The translations under genes were made by a program, and so were the position numbers. Of a stretch of DNA of 64,000 nucleotides, positions 11,071-46,568 are shown one piece after another. The DNA comes from Pempheris klunzingeri (lineage: Eukaryota > Chordata > Actinopteri > Acropomatiformes > Pempheridae), in contig NC_092024.1 in NCBI RefSeq assembly GCF_042242105.1, positions 8,146,001 through 8,210,000 on the forward strand, given 5' to 3'. Every line of letters begins with the position of its first letter. Position 1 is the stretch's first letter. A model generated the notes under the pieces. That model was not told where the DNA came from. It ran no database searches and saw nothing but the letters and a program-made list of their open reading frames with translations.

Positions 11071-12119
11071 CCATTATATCTAGTGAAGTGAAATTGAACT
11101 AAACTCAACTTACAATCATGATCCGGAGTCAGTGTCAGTGAAAAAGCCCTGATGTTGGCAATTTTGGCGGTTCATCCATTCTGGCTACAAATATGCTGAA
11201 ATTACAGCTAACAGCTGTAATCAGTAATACCATATAACTTCAAAGATTATAGAGCCAAACTTTAAAAACTGCATCTCTGTGAACCAGATTAATTTAGAGC
11301 TGGTTGCAGCTGAAAGCAACTCGGTGAAATGACTCTAACAAGAGAGGACAGTCTTATGGAGCTGTACCACAGTGTTGCGTCAGAGGCAGATGTTGATAGG
11401 GACAGCTGCCATTAGGCAGAGCTGGTTACTTGAGCTGGTAAACTGGTTTCCTCTGATGAACCGAAGACCTCAGTGTGCCACAATTCTATCTTAGTCACCG
11501 GCTATTTCATGCACATGCTAGTACCCAATGTTCTGTTCCCTGCCACAAATACGCCGATACAGAGATGATATAACAAGACAATGTGTGGATGGTGTGGTTC
11601 TCATTATTCGACTAATGAGCTGTCTCCATGGCAGTCTGATCTGTCAGCCAATGGAGCGAGCAGGCCCTGTGCAGGGGGAAGCACGGCCCAGGGTCAGCCA
11701 GGCGACGGCTTGCGACGAGGGGCCGGCGTACAGCACTTAACACCGGGAAGAGCTCGTTAAAGTGTCATTTTTGGTCAATATGCTCGTCTGTGTCGAGGAG
11801 GCCAATCAGCCATACTGTTCCCATCGCAGGAGAATGAGTTTCATCCATCACTGTCGGCCATATGATGATATTAGCAGGTGTTTACTGATAGGCCATTCAG
11901 AGGAAGACAAATGGAGGTTCTAATATCACTCCACACTTGCATTCACTCGCTCATTTTACATACTGGCTGATTCCTAATAGGGTCACAGGGGTTGTGAGGA
12001 ATCAATCCCAGCATGCATTAGGACTGGGGGCAGGGAAACTCCATGGCTGATGCACCAGTCCATGATATTTTTTGTTTTTTATTTTTTGTCTTGAAATGCT
12101 ACACATTAAATCGAGGAGA

Positions 12120-12350
12120 TCATTGGCAACATAGATGGTATTACTCTCGATTCATTCCACTCCTCCTGCTGCAGTGAGAAAAATTACACCAAACTACATT
12201 TAGAAATGTGTTTTTTTTTCTTATCAGCAAAGGTACATTCTTGGTTTGTACATGACTTTGACACATTTTTTACAAGTGGTTTAAGAGCTGCTCTTCAATT
12301 TGGCGAATACCCATTACACCCAGCAGCAAGAGTGTGGAATCAGACAGGAT
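12120..12350. repeat. Repeated segment, copy 1
   Basis: Shares ordered blocks with 14960-15185 in the same orientation: GGCAACATAGATG, ATTACTC, TTATCAGCA-AGGTACAT, GCTGCTC-TCAATTTGGC and CCAGCAGC. The blocks are separated by diverged sequence. This is either two copies of one dispersed element or an old local duplication 2.8 kb apart. Confidence 0.6.
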
Positions 12351-12525
12351 GAAGTGATTTTAAACACTCTACAAAACATGACAACACTGGTCTCCATACA
12401 TGTAAATATAATGTTTATATTATTATGGACCTGACTCCTTACTAACCAAAGCACAGACACACTTTAAACCCTGCAAAGAAATGTGATCAGTCTTTAAGCA
12501 TTGTATGCTTAAAATGATTATTTCT

Positions 12526-12966
12526 GTACCACTTTATAAAATGCTGATAAAAGGTAACTGGTCATTGTTAATAGTTAATAGTTAATAAATCATTTATAAA
12601 TGGTTTAGTAATCAGAACCTATTGATAAGAGCAAGACTTTGACAGACCTCTCTCTTTGGTAATAATGCAGTTATAAATGACAGCAACCCATCAATAAAGC
12701 ATCATAGGTTTCTCACTTTCTACTAAGTCTGCTGTTATAGATGGTTATGAATCATTAACAGATGGTGTTAATATATGTAATATAATATGATATAATAATC
12801 CATCGGAGTTGAAGTTGCAATAGGATTTTTTTCCTACTTGGCAAAACAAAACTTGTTCTTAGAAATAATGTATAAAACATTTTTTAATGACTTATCAAAC
12901 ATTAATATGTGCTTTAGGGCCTTTTATAAACCCTTTGAAAAGGGTGTTTTATTAGAAAGTAGTACC
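12526..12966. mobile_element. MITE with GTACCACTTT/AAAGTAGTACC ends
   Basis: The left end GTACCACTTTATAAAATG and the right end TTTTATTAGAAAGTAGTACC are inverted repeats of each other with few mismatches. The interior is AT-rich and non-coding, with TAATAGTTAATAGTTAATAA iterations near 12570 and CATTTATAAATGG nearby. This end sequence is typical of a widespread fish non-autonomous DNA transposon whose family I cannot name for certain. Confidence 0.7.
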
Positions 12967-14204
12967 ATTTTGAATGCATAGTTTGAATGGCATGAGTTGT
13001 TGGTGCTTTTCAGTAGGTAGGTGGGTCACTGTGATGTAAAATACTATGTAAAATATGTGTGTTTCACTGCAGAGTTGTAGCATCATCCCAGCCCCTTTAC
13101 ACCCTGCAGAAATATGTTTCTTCACATGAAAATTGCTAAAATGGTTGCAGATGTTGGCATTAGTTGAATCTAATTTGCAGTTTTCTTAGCATGTCACAAG
13201 AACGCTGTGGCTTTTCTGCCAAACTCACAGTTCGACAGTCGCTCTGTCCCCAGCATCCACAGCTGCGTTTGTACGTGTGTGTGTGTGTGTACGTATGTGT
13301 GAGTGTGTAATGGAATCTGTGCTGACCGACTCTCTCCACTGGACCCTGCTGTAATTACACCACTCATCGTCTGGCCTGGGCACACTAAGGCCGCTGTTAC
13401 CCTCTTCATGTTTTGCATGTAAACTTATAGTCTTGCCAACTCTTGCTTTCATGATACCCAAGACTCTCAAACTGGGAACTGTAAGCAAACGCAGTGTTGG
13501 GTTTCTGCTGTGCAGGACAGAAAGCTAACAAACCTCTTAATTTGGGCTACGTAGGAGATATCAAAAAGATTCTTGCTGGCAGTAGCGACGTTGTCAGGGA
13601 AGAAAAAAAGGTTACAATTTCTGTTCTGCATTAAAACTTTTAGCTTTACCACTGGAGGAACTCTGTTTTCCTCTTGAAGTCCAAAAGAAAAACAAAACTC
13701 ATCCTATCAAATCCTGTTCTGCAGTGCCCAGTTGATTTCTACTGGGAGCATCTATGCAACAGTTTCATTGCTTAGACCAGAGCTCATCTTTTGAAAAAGT
13801 TCACTTTAGTAACTACATTTGTCATTCTGGCAGTGCCCCAGCCTCCTTCCTTGTTTGGTCCTTTTAACTTTCCATGTAACTTTCCTCATGTCTCCTCACG
13901 GCAAGGATAAATATTTCATGAAGAGCCTGAGGCTTTCCCTGGCACATGCTGTACCTCGCTGTACCCAGGAAGCTCAAGCAGCGGAAACCAAAACAGTGGA
14001 AGTGGACCTACAACCCAGCAACAGACAGGAGCTTGCTTTTGAAATAGTTCACTCCACGTCACCATCTCTTGCACTTCAGCCCCACCTTCTCCTTTTATAT
14101 CTTGCCATCCCCCCTCTGTTTCTTCTTCATCCACTTCTCACCCTCTGAGTTCCTCTCTCCGCCACTACTGCTCTGACCTATGATATCTAAGTTGGGGGGG
14201 GTCA

Positions 14205-14345
14205 TCTAAATCAGTGAGATACATCCTCTGGTGACTGTGAATGGCTTTTAAAAATTCAATGGAAATCCATCTAATATTGTTGAAAATATTTCACTCTGGA
14301 CCAAGAACACTTGAACATGAACTGACCGACAGGCCGACATTACAT
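14205..14345. repeat. Dispersed teleost repeat fragment (CTGGACCAA type)
   Basis: ATCCTCTGGTGACTGTGAATG, AATGGAAATCCATC, ATATTTCACTCTGGACCAA and GACCGACAGGCCGACATT follow the order of a common perciform repeat. A better preserved copy is at 18640-18870 and short fragments occur near 30725-30800 and 48620-48660. Confidence 0.6.
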
Positions 14346-14959
14346 CCCTACACCCACATCGCTATCATGGCGAAGTAAAACTTTGTGTGGGTATCGTCTT
14401 ATTCACGGTGACTTTCCTGTCATTTCGAACAAATTTCCATCTGAAACCAACTGATTAAAGCATTTCTGACAGGACCAGCTCCCAAACTAGTACTCTTTTA
14501 CGGGCATGCCTGTTTTTCAAAGACACGCTCTGATGTGGTACCAACCTGTGCTGCTGTTCTCCAGAACTACACAGAATCCTCTTTGTTCGCTGTTTACCCT
14601 CAGTCTCCTTTTTTTCCCTCATCCTGTCTCCTGTGCTCTGTCCTTCAGGTGTGGCCTGGATGTGACAGACAGCTGCCAGCAGTGGCCTGGTTTCACACCT
14701 TGGCTGTCCCCCCCTTTGCAGACAGCAGCCTGGGAAACCACAGGCCACCAGGCTGGCGCCAGCCTGTACGGCTTGGAGCAGGGCAGCCGGCCCAATCAAT
14801 ACCTCTGCATTTCCTGTCCATTTGCTCAGGTCTCTTCATTAATAATTACTGCTTGGCGGAGCTTCAATGCGCTCGTTGGCTGGGCCAAGGGGAGAGGCTG
14901 TGTGACCTTTCCCCGCCCCTGGGTTGATTTGGATCACATACACAGGCATGGGGACAGAC

Positions 14960-15185
14960 ATAATAAGGCAACATAGATGACATTACTCCTGATGCTTTCC
15001 GTTTCCCCCTCTGTGGAGAGGAGATCACGCCAACCACCATAAAAAAAAGGGACATATTTTTGCAGCTGTTATCAGCAGAGGTACATCCCTGGTAGAGCAC
15101 AACTTTGAGATATTTTCACAACTGGGTTTGTAGCTGCTCCTCAATTTGGCAAACACCCACTACATCCAGCAGCTATGATTTCAGC
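14960..15185. repeat. Repeated segment, copy 2
   Basis: Second copy of the block set seen at 12120-12350. It carries GGCAACATAGATGACATTACTC, TTATCAGCAGAGGTACATCC, GCTGCTCCTCAATTTGGCAAA and CACTACATCCAGCAGC. It lies about 0.5 kb downstream of the PDSS2 stop codon. Confidence 0.6.
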
Positions 15186-15709
15186 AGCATGTGAGGTGTG
15201 CAGGGTGAACCTGGCTGATTCTAAAAACTGAAATTTTCTGCTGCTTGGTGCATCATTTGCCGTTCATGGCACATTTTCCAGATGACAATGACAATTCCTC
15301 ATAACATCTTAAAATTACGTTCTGCCTGGTATGTGCCTTTGCTGATAAGCAAAGTAACAATAAACTGCCAGGTTTTAAAATGCAGCTTGGCATGATATTT
15401 TCTCTGCACAGATGATGAAGGTTGAGTATTAGAGCCAGCACGACACACAACATGGTGTTGAAGTAATGTTTTTAATTCTTTTTTTAATGATGACCATTTC
15501 TGGATGTAACCATTGCATTTCTGATGCACACCGTCATTCACCACACAGCAGAAAACTGTTTCCTCAGACGTGAGCCAGCACCTGGCTCAAAACAACTTAA
15601 TTTGTCTCTTGAGCGTCAACCGTTCGCCATTTCTCGTCCTGTAGCCTCTGCAGACAAAGACACTGCAGGGGTGTGTGTATATGTGTGTGTGTGCGTGCGC
15701 AAGTCCAGG

Positions 15710-39688
<23,979 letters not shown>

Positions 39689-40000
39689 TTTGTGTTGAAC
39701 GTTAACGTCCTTTCTATTTTGAGATAGTTGCTCGAAGGGCCATTCAAGTACTTGCCACCATCTTTAAATTGCATCACCAGATTCAACTGCTAGCGTTGCG
39801 ACGCGTCCGTAAACAGTGCCACATTTGTTTCATTTATAAAAACGTATAATTTTCTATCCAGACAGCTCTGACTTGCTGTAACTGTGAGTGTAACTAACTA
39901 TGTTTCACAACACAAGACCCGACACTGTGCGCCGCCATCTTTAATCACGTAAGATGTTGCGTCGTGAAACGTAATGACGCTGTTGTCAACTTTTGATACG
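39689..40000 (-). promoter_or_regulatory. pdss2: PDSS2 promoter region with YY1-like motifs
   Basis: Immediately upstream of the PDSS2 start codon, the minus strand reads AAAGATGGTGGC at 39765-39754 and AAGATGGCGGC at 39941-39931. Both resemble the YY1 consensus, and the second is an exact AAGATGGCGGC. CpG density is raised between 39790 and 40010. No TATA box is visible. YY1 sites at or just downstream of the start are frequent in nuclear genes for mitochondrial proteins, so transcription could begin near the second motif. Confidence 0.55.
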
Positions 40001-43000
40001 CCCCGTTCTGTGTGGAGAGCACTTTCGGCAAAACTCCGTTAGAAAAATCGGACAGTTTAACATTATTTTGTTTTTTTGTCAAAGCTTCACACTGATAGGC
40101 CACAGAGTGAAGCAGTTTTTACACTTGACGTTTCCAGTGCGTCATTCGGCAATATCTTTTTTTTTTTCCAAAGCGTCACTTAAGGTCAGTCAAATATAAA
40201 CCTTGACAACTGGTTCACACTTGTCAACACTGTCCACCACAGGAAACGATGGCGCAAGGTGGTGGCGCATCAGTTATCCTCTTACAAGTTGAGAAGCCCC
40301 CACCACCATGAATATATGAAGAGTTCTGTTTATACGTTCATAACCACCAGCAACAACCAGGGGCCACCCTTAGGGGAATAAAGGGCCAATAACCTAAATA
40401 AAATCTGAAGATATGAATGGACCGAATGTCAGTTTACCTTCAGCATATCCTGTCCAGGAGGGGGCTGCTATGAAAGAGTTTAGTAGCAGTTTACACAGCA
40501 TGTGTTAAGTAATGTGATGGCCCATCTGTCTTCTATTTGTGGTGGATGTTATTATTTTTACATTTGCAAAGCTGCTGAATGAGGGCAGTGCAAAGTGTGA
40601 TTTGATGCATTAGTAATGTTTGATCATTAAAGAAACATTATAGCTTCCTTCAGTTATTGTAGGAGGCCCCTTAGTGTTAATGTTTTATTCTGATTTCTTC
40701 TTCTTCCCCTTCTCTTGGAAAGATTAAGAGTCAATAAAGCCTCACAGCTTGTTTTTCATTTATCTGACAATGGTACATCAGTGGCGTTTTGCCACTGCTT
40801 TTGTCAAATAATTGTAAATTACAGGGAGAGCTGCATGTTTCGTATTATGTCCAATTCCTGTAAATCAAGAGCATGCTTGGGGAGATTTTACACCAGTGTG
40901 GAAACACTCTTGGATAAATCTGTCTTACTTCTGTCCTTCCTCATTATGCGTTTCCATTATGGCAAACGTCACATAACAAAACCACAAAGTTTGACTTCAT
41001 GTAACTCCTATGATGAGGTCAGAAATGATTTAAATACCAGATGAGAAAAATGAAAATACGAAATGGTTTAAACTGTAAAAAAAAAGAACCCCCCTCTCGT
41101 TTTTATTTCCTGTAATACAATCCTTGTGACAATATGACAGTTCCGCAGGACGATAGGGAAATGCCCTGGTTTAACAATGCTTCCTTTGAATCCTACTCCG
41201 TTTGCTTATTACCAAACTGGAGAGAAAGTCTGTCAAGGACATGGAGCTACATCCTCCTTTGCTCAATAAACCTGAAAAACAAATGTAAACATGTATTACG
41301 TGCTAAAGGAAACTGTATTTTCACTTATTATTATTATTGATCCTTCCTCTCTCAGCATCATCCTATCCTAACTGGAGATATAGCTGGAGCAGTAGTTTTC
41401 TTCCCATAGTCTTATTCACATAGCCCCTGCTTTGGAGAATCATCAGAGGCATTACAGTTTTGTTACTCTGAACCACTCTGTTGTCACTGGAGGAACAGCT
41501 TAAAGGAGGAATCGGGATGCAGGTGAGCTGCTGGTTGGCAAGGCGTGGTAAGAGCAGCATGTAACACACACAAGTCATCTCACCCTGACCCCGCATCACG
41601 GTTCACAGCTCCTGTTCCCGCTGATTTTCTAGCTCAAATGGGTGTCACAATGCCACGAACAGCAGCCCCCCCCCTTCCGGTGGTCTCAGTGGCTTTCCAC
41701 CTGCCAGCTCATTCCAATTCTAGCTACAGTCAGACGACGGCATGGAGCACATGGTTGAAACAGGTAAATTCATGCCCCGCAGGCAGAAATCATTTATTAA
41801 AGGGACCTGGATCAGTTTCATATTCCAATAATGACCCGATTTCGCATTAACTGGGTGGCCCTTACCTGAAGAAATCCACTGTAAAACATCACGCTGTGAC
41901 ATTGTCTCAACATTGTCAAAGCATGTCATTCCAACATTTTAATGAGCTCTGCAGGAGCAACAGCATATTAAATGCCTGTGTATGAAAGTACATGTGGAGA
42001 TATATGTATGTGAATGTCTATGTGCAAATGTGACCATGTGTATAGACTTTTTTCACATGTGCAGGCGATGAGAAGAAAATCCCCCCTACTGAAGATTACT
42101 GTATATTTCCTAATTGCCTTATTGGAATAATTATTTAAAAAGGAATGGGTGGCTGGCTGTTGATGTAAGTACACTTCTTGGGGAAAGGAGATGTTCATGT
42201 TCAAAGTTGTAACTCACCAGTGAACAAAACCATTATAAATCACTTTTAGAGTTGGACTGGAGCTCCCAGTTATTTGGGAAAGTCAAACTGACTTCTATGC
42301 TTCAAGTGTCATGTCAAGTCTGATAATGGCAAAGCTGAATTGAGGGATGCCTGCAACACATGTTAAATTAGCACACGTTACAAAAATCCTATGAAAGTAT
42401 GGTACCAGCATGAACACTTGTCGGCTCATTTGTGCCATGCATGTTGTTACCTGAGGGAACAACCTGAGGGAGAAGAAGCGACGATCTGAAGGCCAAACGG
42501 AAACTTTATTTTAAGTCAAATCAACACACCTAAAAAGTTTCCTTTGGCCTGGAGGGAGTGTTGAACCTTTTCCCTCACTGTAGTGACGGGCTGCACCTCT
42601 ATTCTGATCACACACACTAATATTGTCTTTTTCCCAGTTGAAGAGAAACATGCGCTGACCTACTGACATGACTTTTGAGCAAGGCATTACCCCTGCACAG
42701 CTGACAGCTGTCTGCACATGCAACCAAAACACACTGTAGCTCCCTCACTGCGGAACTGGATGCCTGCGTGTGGGACTGGGTGACTGTGTGCAAGACTGGA
42801 TGCCTGTGTGCGGGACTGGATGAGTGTGTGTGGGACTGGATGACTGTGTGCAGGACTGGATGAGTGTGTGTGGGACTGGATGACTGTGTGCAGGACTGGA
42901 TGAGTGTGTGTGGGACTGGATGACTGTGTGCAGGACTGGATGAGTGTGTGTGGGACTGGATGACTGTGTGCAGGACTGGATGAGTGTGTGTGGGACTGGG

Positions 43001-43600
43001 TGACTGTGTGCAGGACTGGATGAGTGTGTGTGGGACTGGGTGACTGTGTGCGGGACTGGGTGACTGTGTGCGGGGCTGGGTGAGTGTGTGTGGGACTGGA
43101 TGACTGTGTGCGGGACTGGGTGACTGTGTGGGGGCTGGGTGACTGTGTGTGGGACTGGATGACTGTGTGAGACTGGATGATGGTGTGGGACTGGATGTGG
43201 GACTGGGTGACTGTGTGCGGAACTGGATGTGGGATTGGGTGACTGTGTGTGGGACCGGATGACTGTGTGTGGGACTGGGTGACTGTGTGTGGGACTGGGT
43301 GACTGTGTGTGGGACTGGATGACTGTGTGTGGGACTGGGTGACTGGGTGACTGTGTGTGGGACTGAATGACTGTGTGTGGGACTGGGTGACTGTGTGTGG
43401 GACTGAATGACTGTGTGTGGGACTGGGTGACTGGGTGACTGTGTGTGGGACTGGATGACTGTGTGTGGGACTGGGTGACTGGGTGACTGTGTGTGGGACT
43501 GAATGACTGTGTGTGGGACTGGGTGACTGTGTGTGGGACTGAATGACTGTGTGTGGGCACCTGTTTGCCGCTTGCAGACTGTCACCGTGAGGGAGCAGCG
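40001..43600. other. Intergenic region between PDSS2 and SOBP
   Basis: No gene recognised. The main feature is the 20-bp minisatellite at 42762-43556. Other contents are AT-rich unique-looking sequence, a short TTATTATTATTATT run near 41325 and a block at 41790-41960 that could be a conserved regulatory element. PDSS2 and SOBP are divergent, about 4.3 kb apart from ATG to ATG. Confidence 0.7.
42762..43556. repeat. Minisatellite of about 40 copies of a 20-bp unit
   Basis: The consensus unit is TGACTGTGTGTGGGACTGGA. From about 42800 to 43060 two variants alternate (TGAGTGTGTGTGG and TGACTGTGTGCAGG), giving a 40-bp higher-order period. The centre (43100-43250) contains shortened units. From 43260 onward the units are more uniform (GTGTGTGGGACTGG followed by GTGAC or ATGAC), with several 10-base half-unit insertions (TGACTGGG repeated). 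The minus strand is open in all three frames across most of the array because no phase of the unit contains a stop; the resulting Ser/His/Pro/Gln-rich frames should not be taken for genes. It ends about 420 bases before the SOBP start codon. Confidence 0.95.
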
Positions 43601-43977
43601 CTAAGTGGATGTGACTGCTCTGATTGCACTCCACGGGAAAGCGAGAAGAAATAGCCTACCTCTGATCACCAACGCGTCATATAATGTTTCAGCGGACGCC
43701 CCTCCCCCTGTCTCGTTTTTTCCCCTCACTCAACCTCTCCTTTGACTCACAGAGGCGGCTCACCACTGGTACACGGACCGTGGAGGATACGGGCAGAAGA
43801 TGGCTGACTTAGCCGGGCACCGCAAGCCCTCGGCGGCATCACCAGCGTCACACGGGCCGCTGAAAAGCTGCAAGACATCCGCCGTCTGGCGACTGTAAAC
43901 AGCTGCCGCTGCCTCTCTCACTCCCTCCTCTCTCCCCTCCTCACCGCAAATATTGACAGAAGTATCACAGAGAAAAC
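43601..43977 (+). promoter_or_regulatory. sobp: SOBP 5' leader and proximal promoter region
   Basis: Moderately GC-rich sequence between the minisatellite and the SOBP ATG, with CpGs concentrated at 43760-43870. A pyrimidine-rich stretch with CTCCCTCCTC lies about 55 bases before the start. I could not place a transcription start or a TATA box. Confidence 0.45.
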
Positions 43978-46535
43978 ATGGCAGAGATGGAAAAAGAGGG
44001 CAGACCTCCGGAAAATAAAAGAAGCCGAAAGCCAGCTCACCCGGTGAAAAGGGAAATAAATGAAGAGATGAAGGTAAAGAAGGGGTCTGTGCCCAGTTGC
44101 ATGTGTGGAAACAGAGTGGTTTGTGAGGAGCGTGCATGTCTGCTGAAGCACTAACCAGGCGTGCTCAGAGAAAATATACGATACACTCAAGTGCAATTGG
44201 CTGCATGATAGTGAAAACTTTGATTTATGCTTTTCTTTTTTTTTTTTTTTAAGTTCTATTATCATATGGCCACGCTGAATGCCAGTCTCAGCAGCGCACC
44301 CTGCCAATGCCTAAATGCCGCCGCGCACAATGGATGCGGCACCCATTCACCGCTACTATTCTCCTAGTAAGTTTTGAATCAGTGATGAACACTGTGTACG
44401 TTCCTGACGCTGCATGTCATGATTTAGCCGTTTGTGTGCCCTGCCTTTCATGGCTCGTCCAGAGTTAATGGAAAATCCAGTGCGTCAGTGAAGGCGTCAA
44501 CAGTGCCTCTACTATTACTATTAATACTCTTACGCCGCGGCGCAAAGGAGAGCGGGCAATGTGCATAATTAGTCTAAATCAATGGGGGAACACTCTCCTA
44601 TCAGCGATGCTTTTGCGGGTCCATGTCGACTGCGTGGGTTTGCCTCTGAGTCGAAGTGTGTGTCCATGTGTGTGTGTGTGTGTGTGTGTTGCCCAGCTGC
44701 CCAGAGGCGTGTGATCCAGATGTGCGTCTGTGAGCTTTACGCACTCGACAAGAGCACATTGTCTCCCGTGTTCGGCCTGCACGGTTCTATCTCAGCATTC
44801 ACCCGCACGTTGTTTCTATTCGTGTCACCTATTTTTTTTTTTTTTTTTTTTGCTTTGCTCGGTGCACATTGTGATATTTGAGCCCTGAGCTCCGTGCGGT
44901 TCATTGTGCAGAAAGAAAGTGTCCCTGGTATTTGTGTGCGTGTGAGGCAGGCTGTGTGTCCGCTTTGTCTTCATCTCCTCATTGTTTGTACACATTTGGC
45001 CGGAGACACACATGCACTCAGTGCTTTGCTGTCATGGGAGGACATGCAGGTGGACACATCGAGGAGAATAGTGGAAATTGTGATTATTATTATTATTTTT
45101 TAAAGGCTGTCAGAGGAACAGCGAGGGTGATGGCTTTGAGCGAGTCCTGAAACAACCCTGGAATAAAGGCTTTTTGTGCTTAGACCTATCCAAAATACCA
45201 GGCACGCTCCTGTGCCACTGCTTCTCCTCTGTCACTGCTTTTTTTTTTTTTTAAAAGAAAAGATTCCCTTTATTGATGACAACCTAGACGCTTTGTTGCT
45301 GAGCTCAGCTGCAAAGATGCATTTATTATTATAATGGAGAAACCAGGACGAGGCAGTAAACTACAATAACATTGCATGATAATGCAGCCTATTAAAATCA
45401 GCAGTGTAGAGCTGTATTTTAGGTGTTGCACTAAGTTGCAGCTTGAACTGATGCAAAGCTTTACAGAGTTGTCCTCATTTGTTACCTTAAAAAATGCACC
45501 GCAGATCTAGAGAGAAATGGGATTTATTTTTCTTTCAGTGACAGGATGTTAACTGTTTGCTCAACTTGGGATTTTCCTCTATGAAATTAAAAATATTTCA
45601 CATGGTTTTCACTTTGCAGAAAAAGAAATACAGTTAAACCATGCTCCTGCTGTCTGGTCCTGATGACAGAAGGGAGGGATGCAGGGTGGTGGTGGTTGTG
45701 TGTGTGTGTGTGTGGGGGGGTCGTTTCCTTGTTTTTTATCAGGGGAGCACTTGAGGTGGTCTCAGTGGAGCATTTAGAATGGAAGAAATATTTATGAGCA
45801 CCATTTAGGCACAATGAAGTGCCACTGTCCATATTTTATTTGCTCATTTTTGTCATTACAACAGAGGGCAAATAGCATAAACCATTAATTATCATGAGCC
45901 TATTTATCACTGGAGAAAAAAATCAAATGTCTCGTTTTTATAATTCATCAGATTGACCAGTGAATTTTATTGTCACTTGTCAGTCAGAAATGACGTTTTA
46001 TTTTGCATGTCTGTAAGTTTTGCTGTCAGATGATAGATGCAGTGACTCGGGTCATCGTTCAGGGTTCAGTGAATTGACATTTCTTCCGATATGTTTAATA
46101 GAGCAGACGTGTCAGTTAAACATCTCACTTGGTGAAAGCGGCTTGATTTGTCATCTTTATATGTGTAAGCACAGTGCAGTCGCTCCAATCAGTCAAATGG
46201 GGAATCCCAGGTTTGAACTTGAAGATGTGCCCGACCAAATAAAGCTGTCAGTAGCTTGTGAATTTTTAGATCTGTCAGTAGGAAGCACAGCAGCTATAGT
46301 GTTGTATTTTTGGTGCGTGGGGAAAAACAACACTCTCCCATGACAACTCCAGTCTCTCCATCAATACCAGGGGAAGCTGAATGAATGGAGCAGCAGATGT
46401 GGTTAAGGTGTCAAAACACTTTCAAAGGCTAAACAAGTTCGATTGTAGCTCATTACGCAACCTTGAATTTCATCTCCTATTGCATGCACGCACACTCACT
46501 CACGCACGCATGCACGCCCTCCCCCCCCCTCACAC

Positions 46536-46568
<33 letters not shown>

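Larger units (their letters stand above)
7801..15709. other. Intergenic region between BEND3 and PDSS2
   Basis: Almost 8 kb with no recognisable host gene. It holds a hAT-like MITE (8398-8845), a second palindromic-type MITE relic (9471-9745), a GAAGAG repeat (10131-10200), a poly-C/poly-T run (10288-10313), a degraded Tc1-like transposon (about 10320-11070), a third MITE (12526-12966) and two related segments at 12120-12350 and 14960-15185. The remaining bases, for example 11100-11930, 13000-14200 and 14345-14950, show nothing I can name, although 14790-14890 has the look of a regulatory block. The right end should contain the PDSS2 3' UTR; no AATAAA was found on the minus strand between 15190 and 15709, only ATTAAA variants near 15484 and 15467. 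Confidence 0.7.

Noticed and set aside
14506-14976. 156-codon plus-strand open frame
   Set aside because: No recognisable domain, no clear splice context, and a second overlapping frame is equally open. It looks like chance in moderately GC-rich DNA.
42762-43556. Array resembling a CRISPR by regular repeats
   Set aside because: Units are head-to-tail without unique spacers and the host is a vertebrate; it is a minisatellite.
42617-43634. Three overlapping minus-strand frames of 271-322 codons rich in Ser, His, Pro, Gln and Thr
   Set aside because: They are translations of a 20-bp tandem repeat with no stop in any phase. All three frames are equally open, which a real gene would not show.
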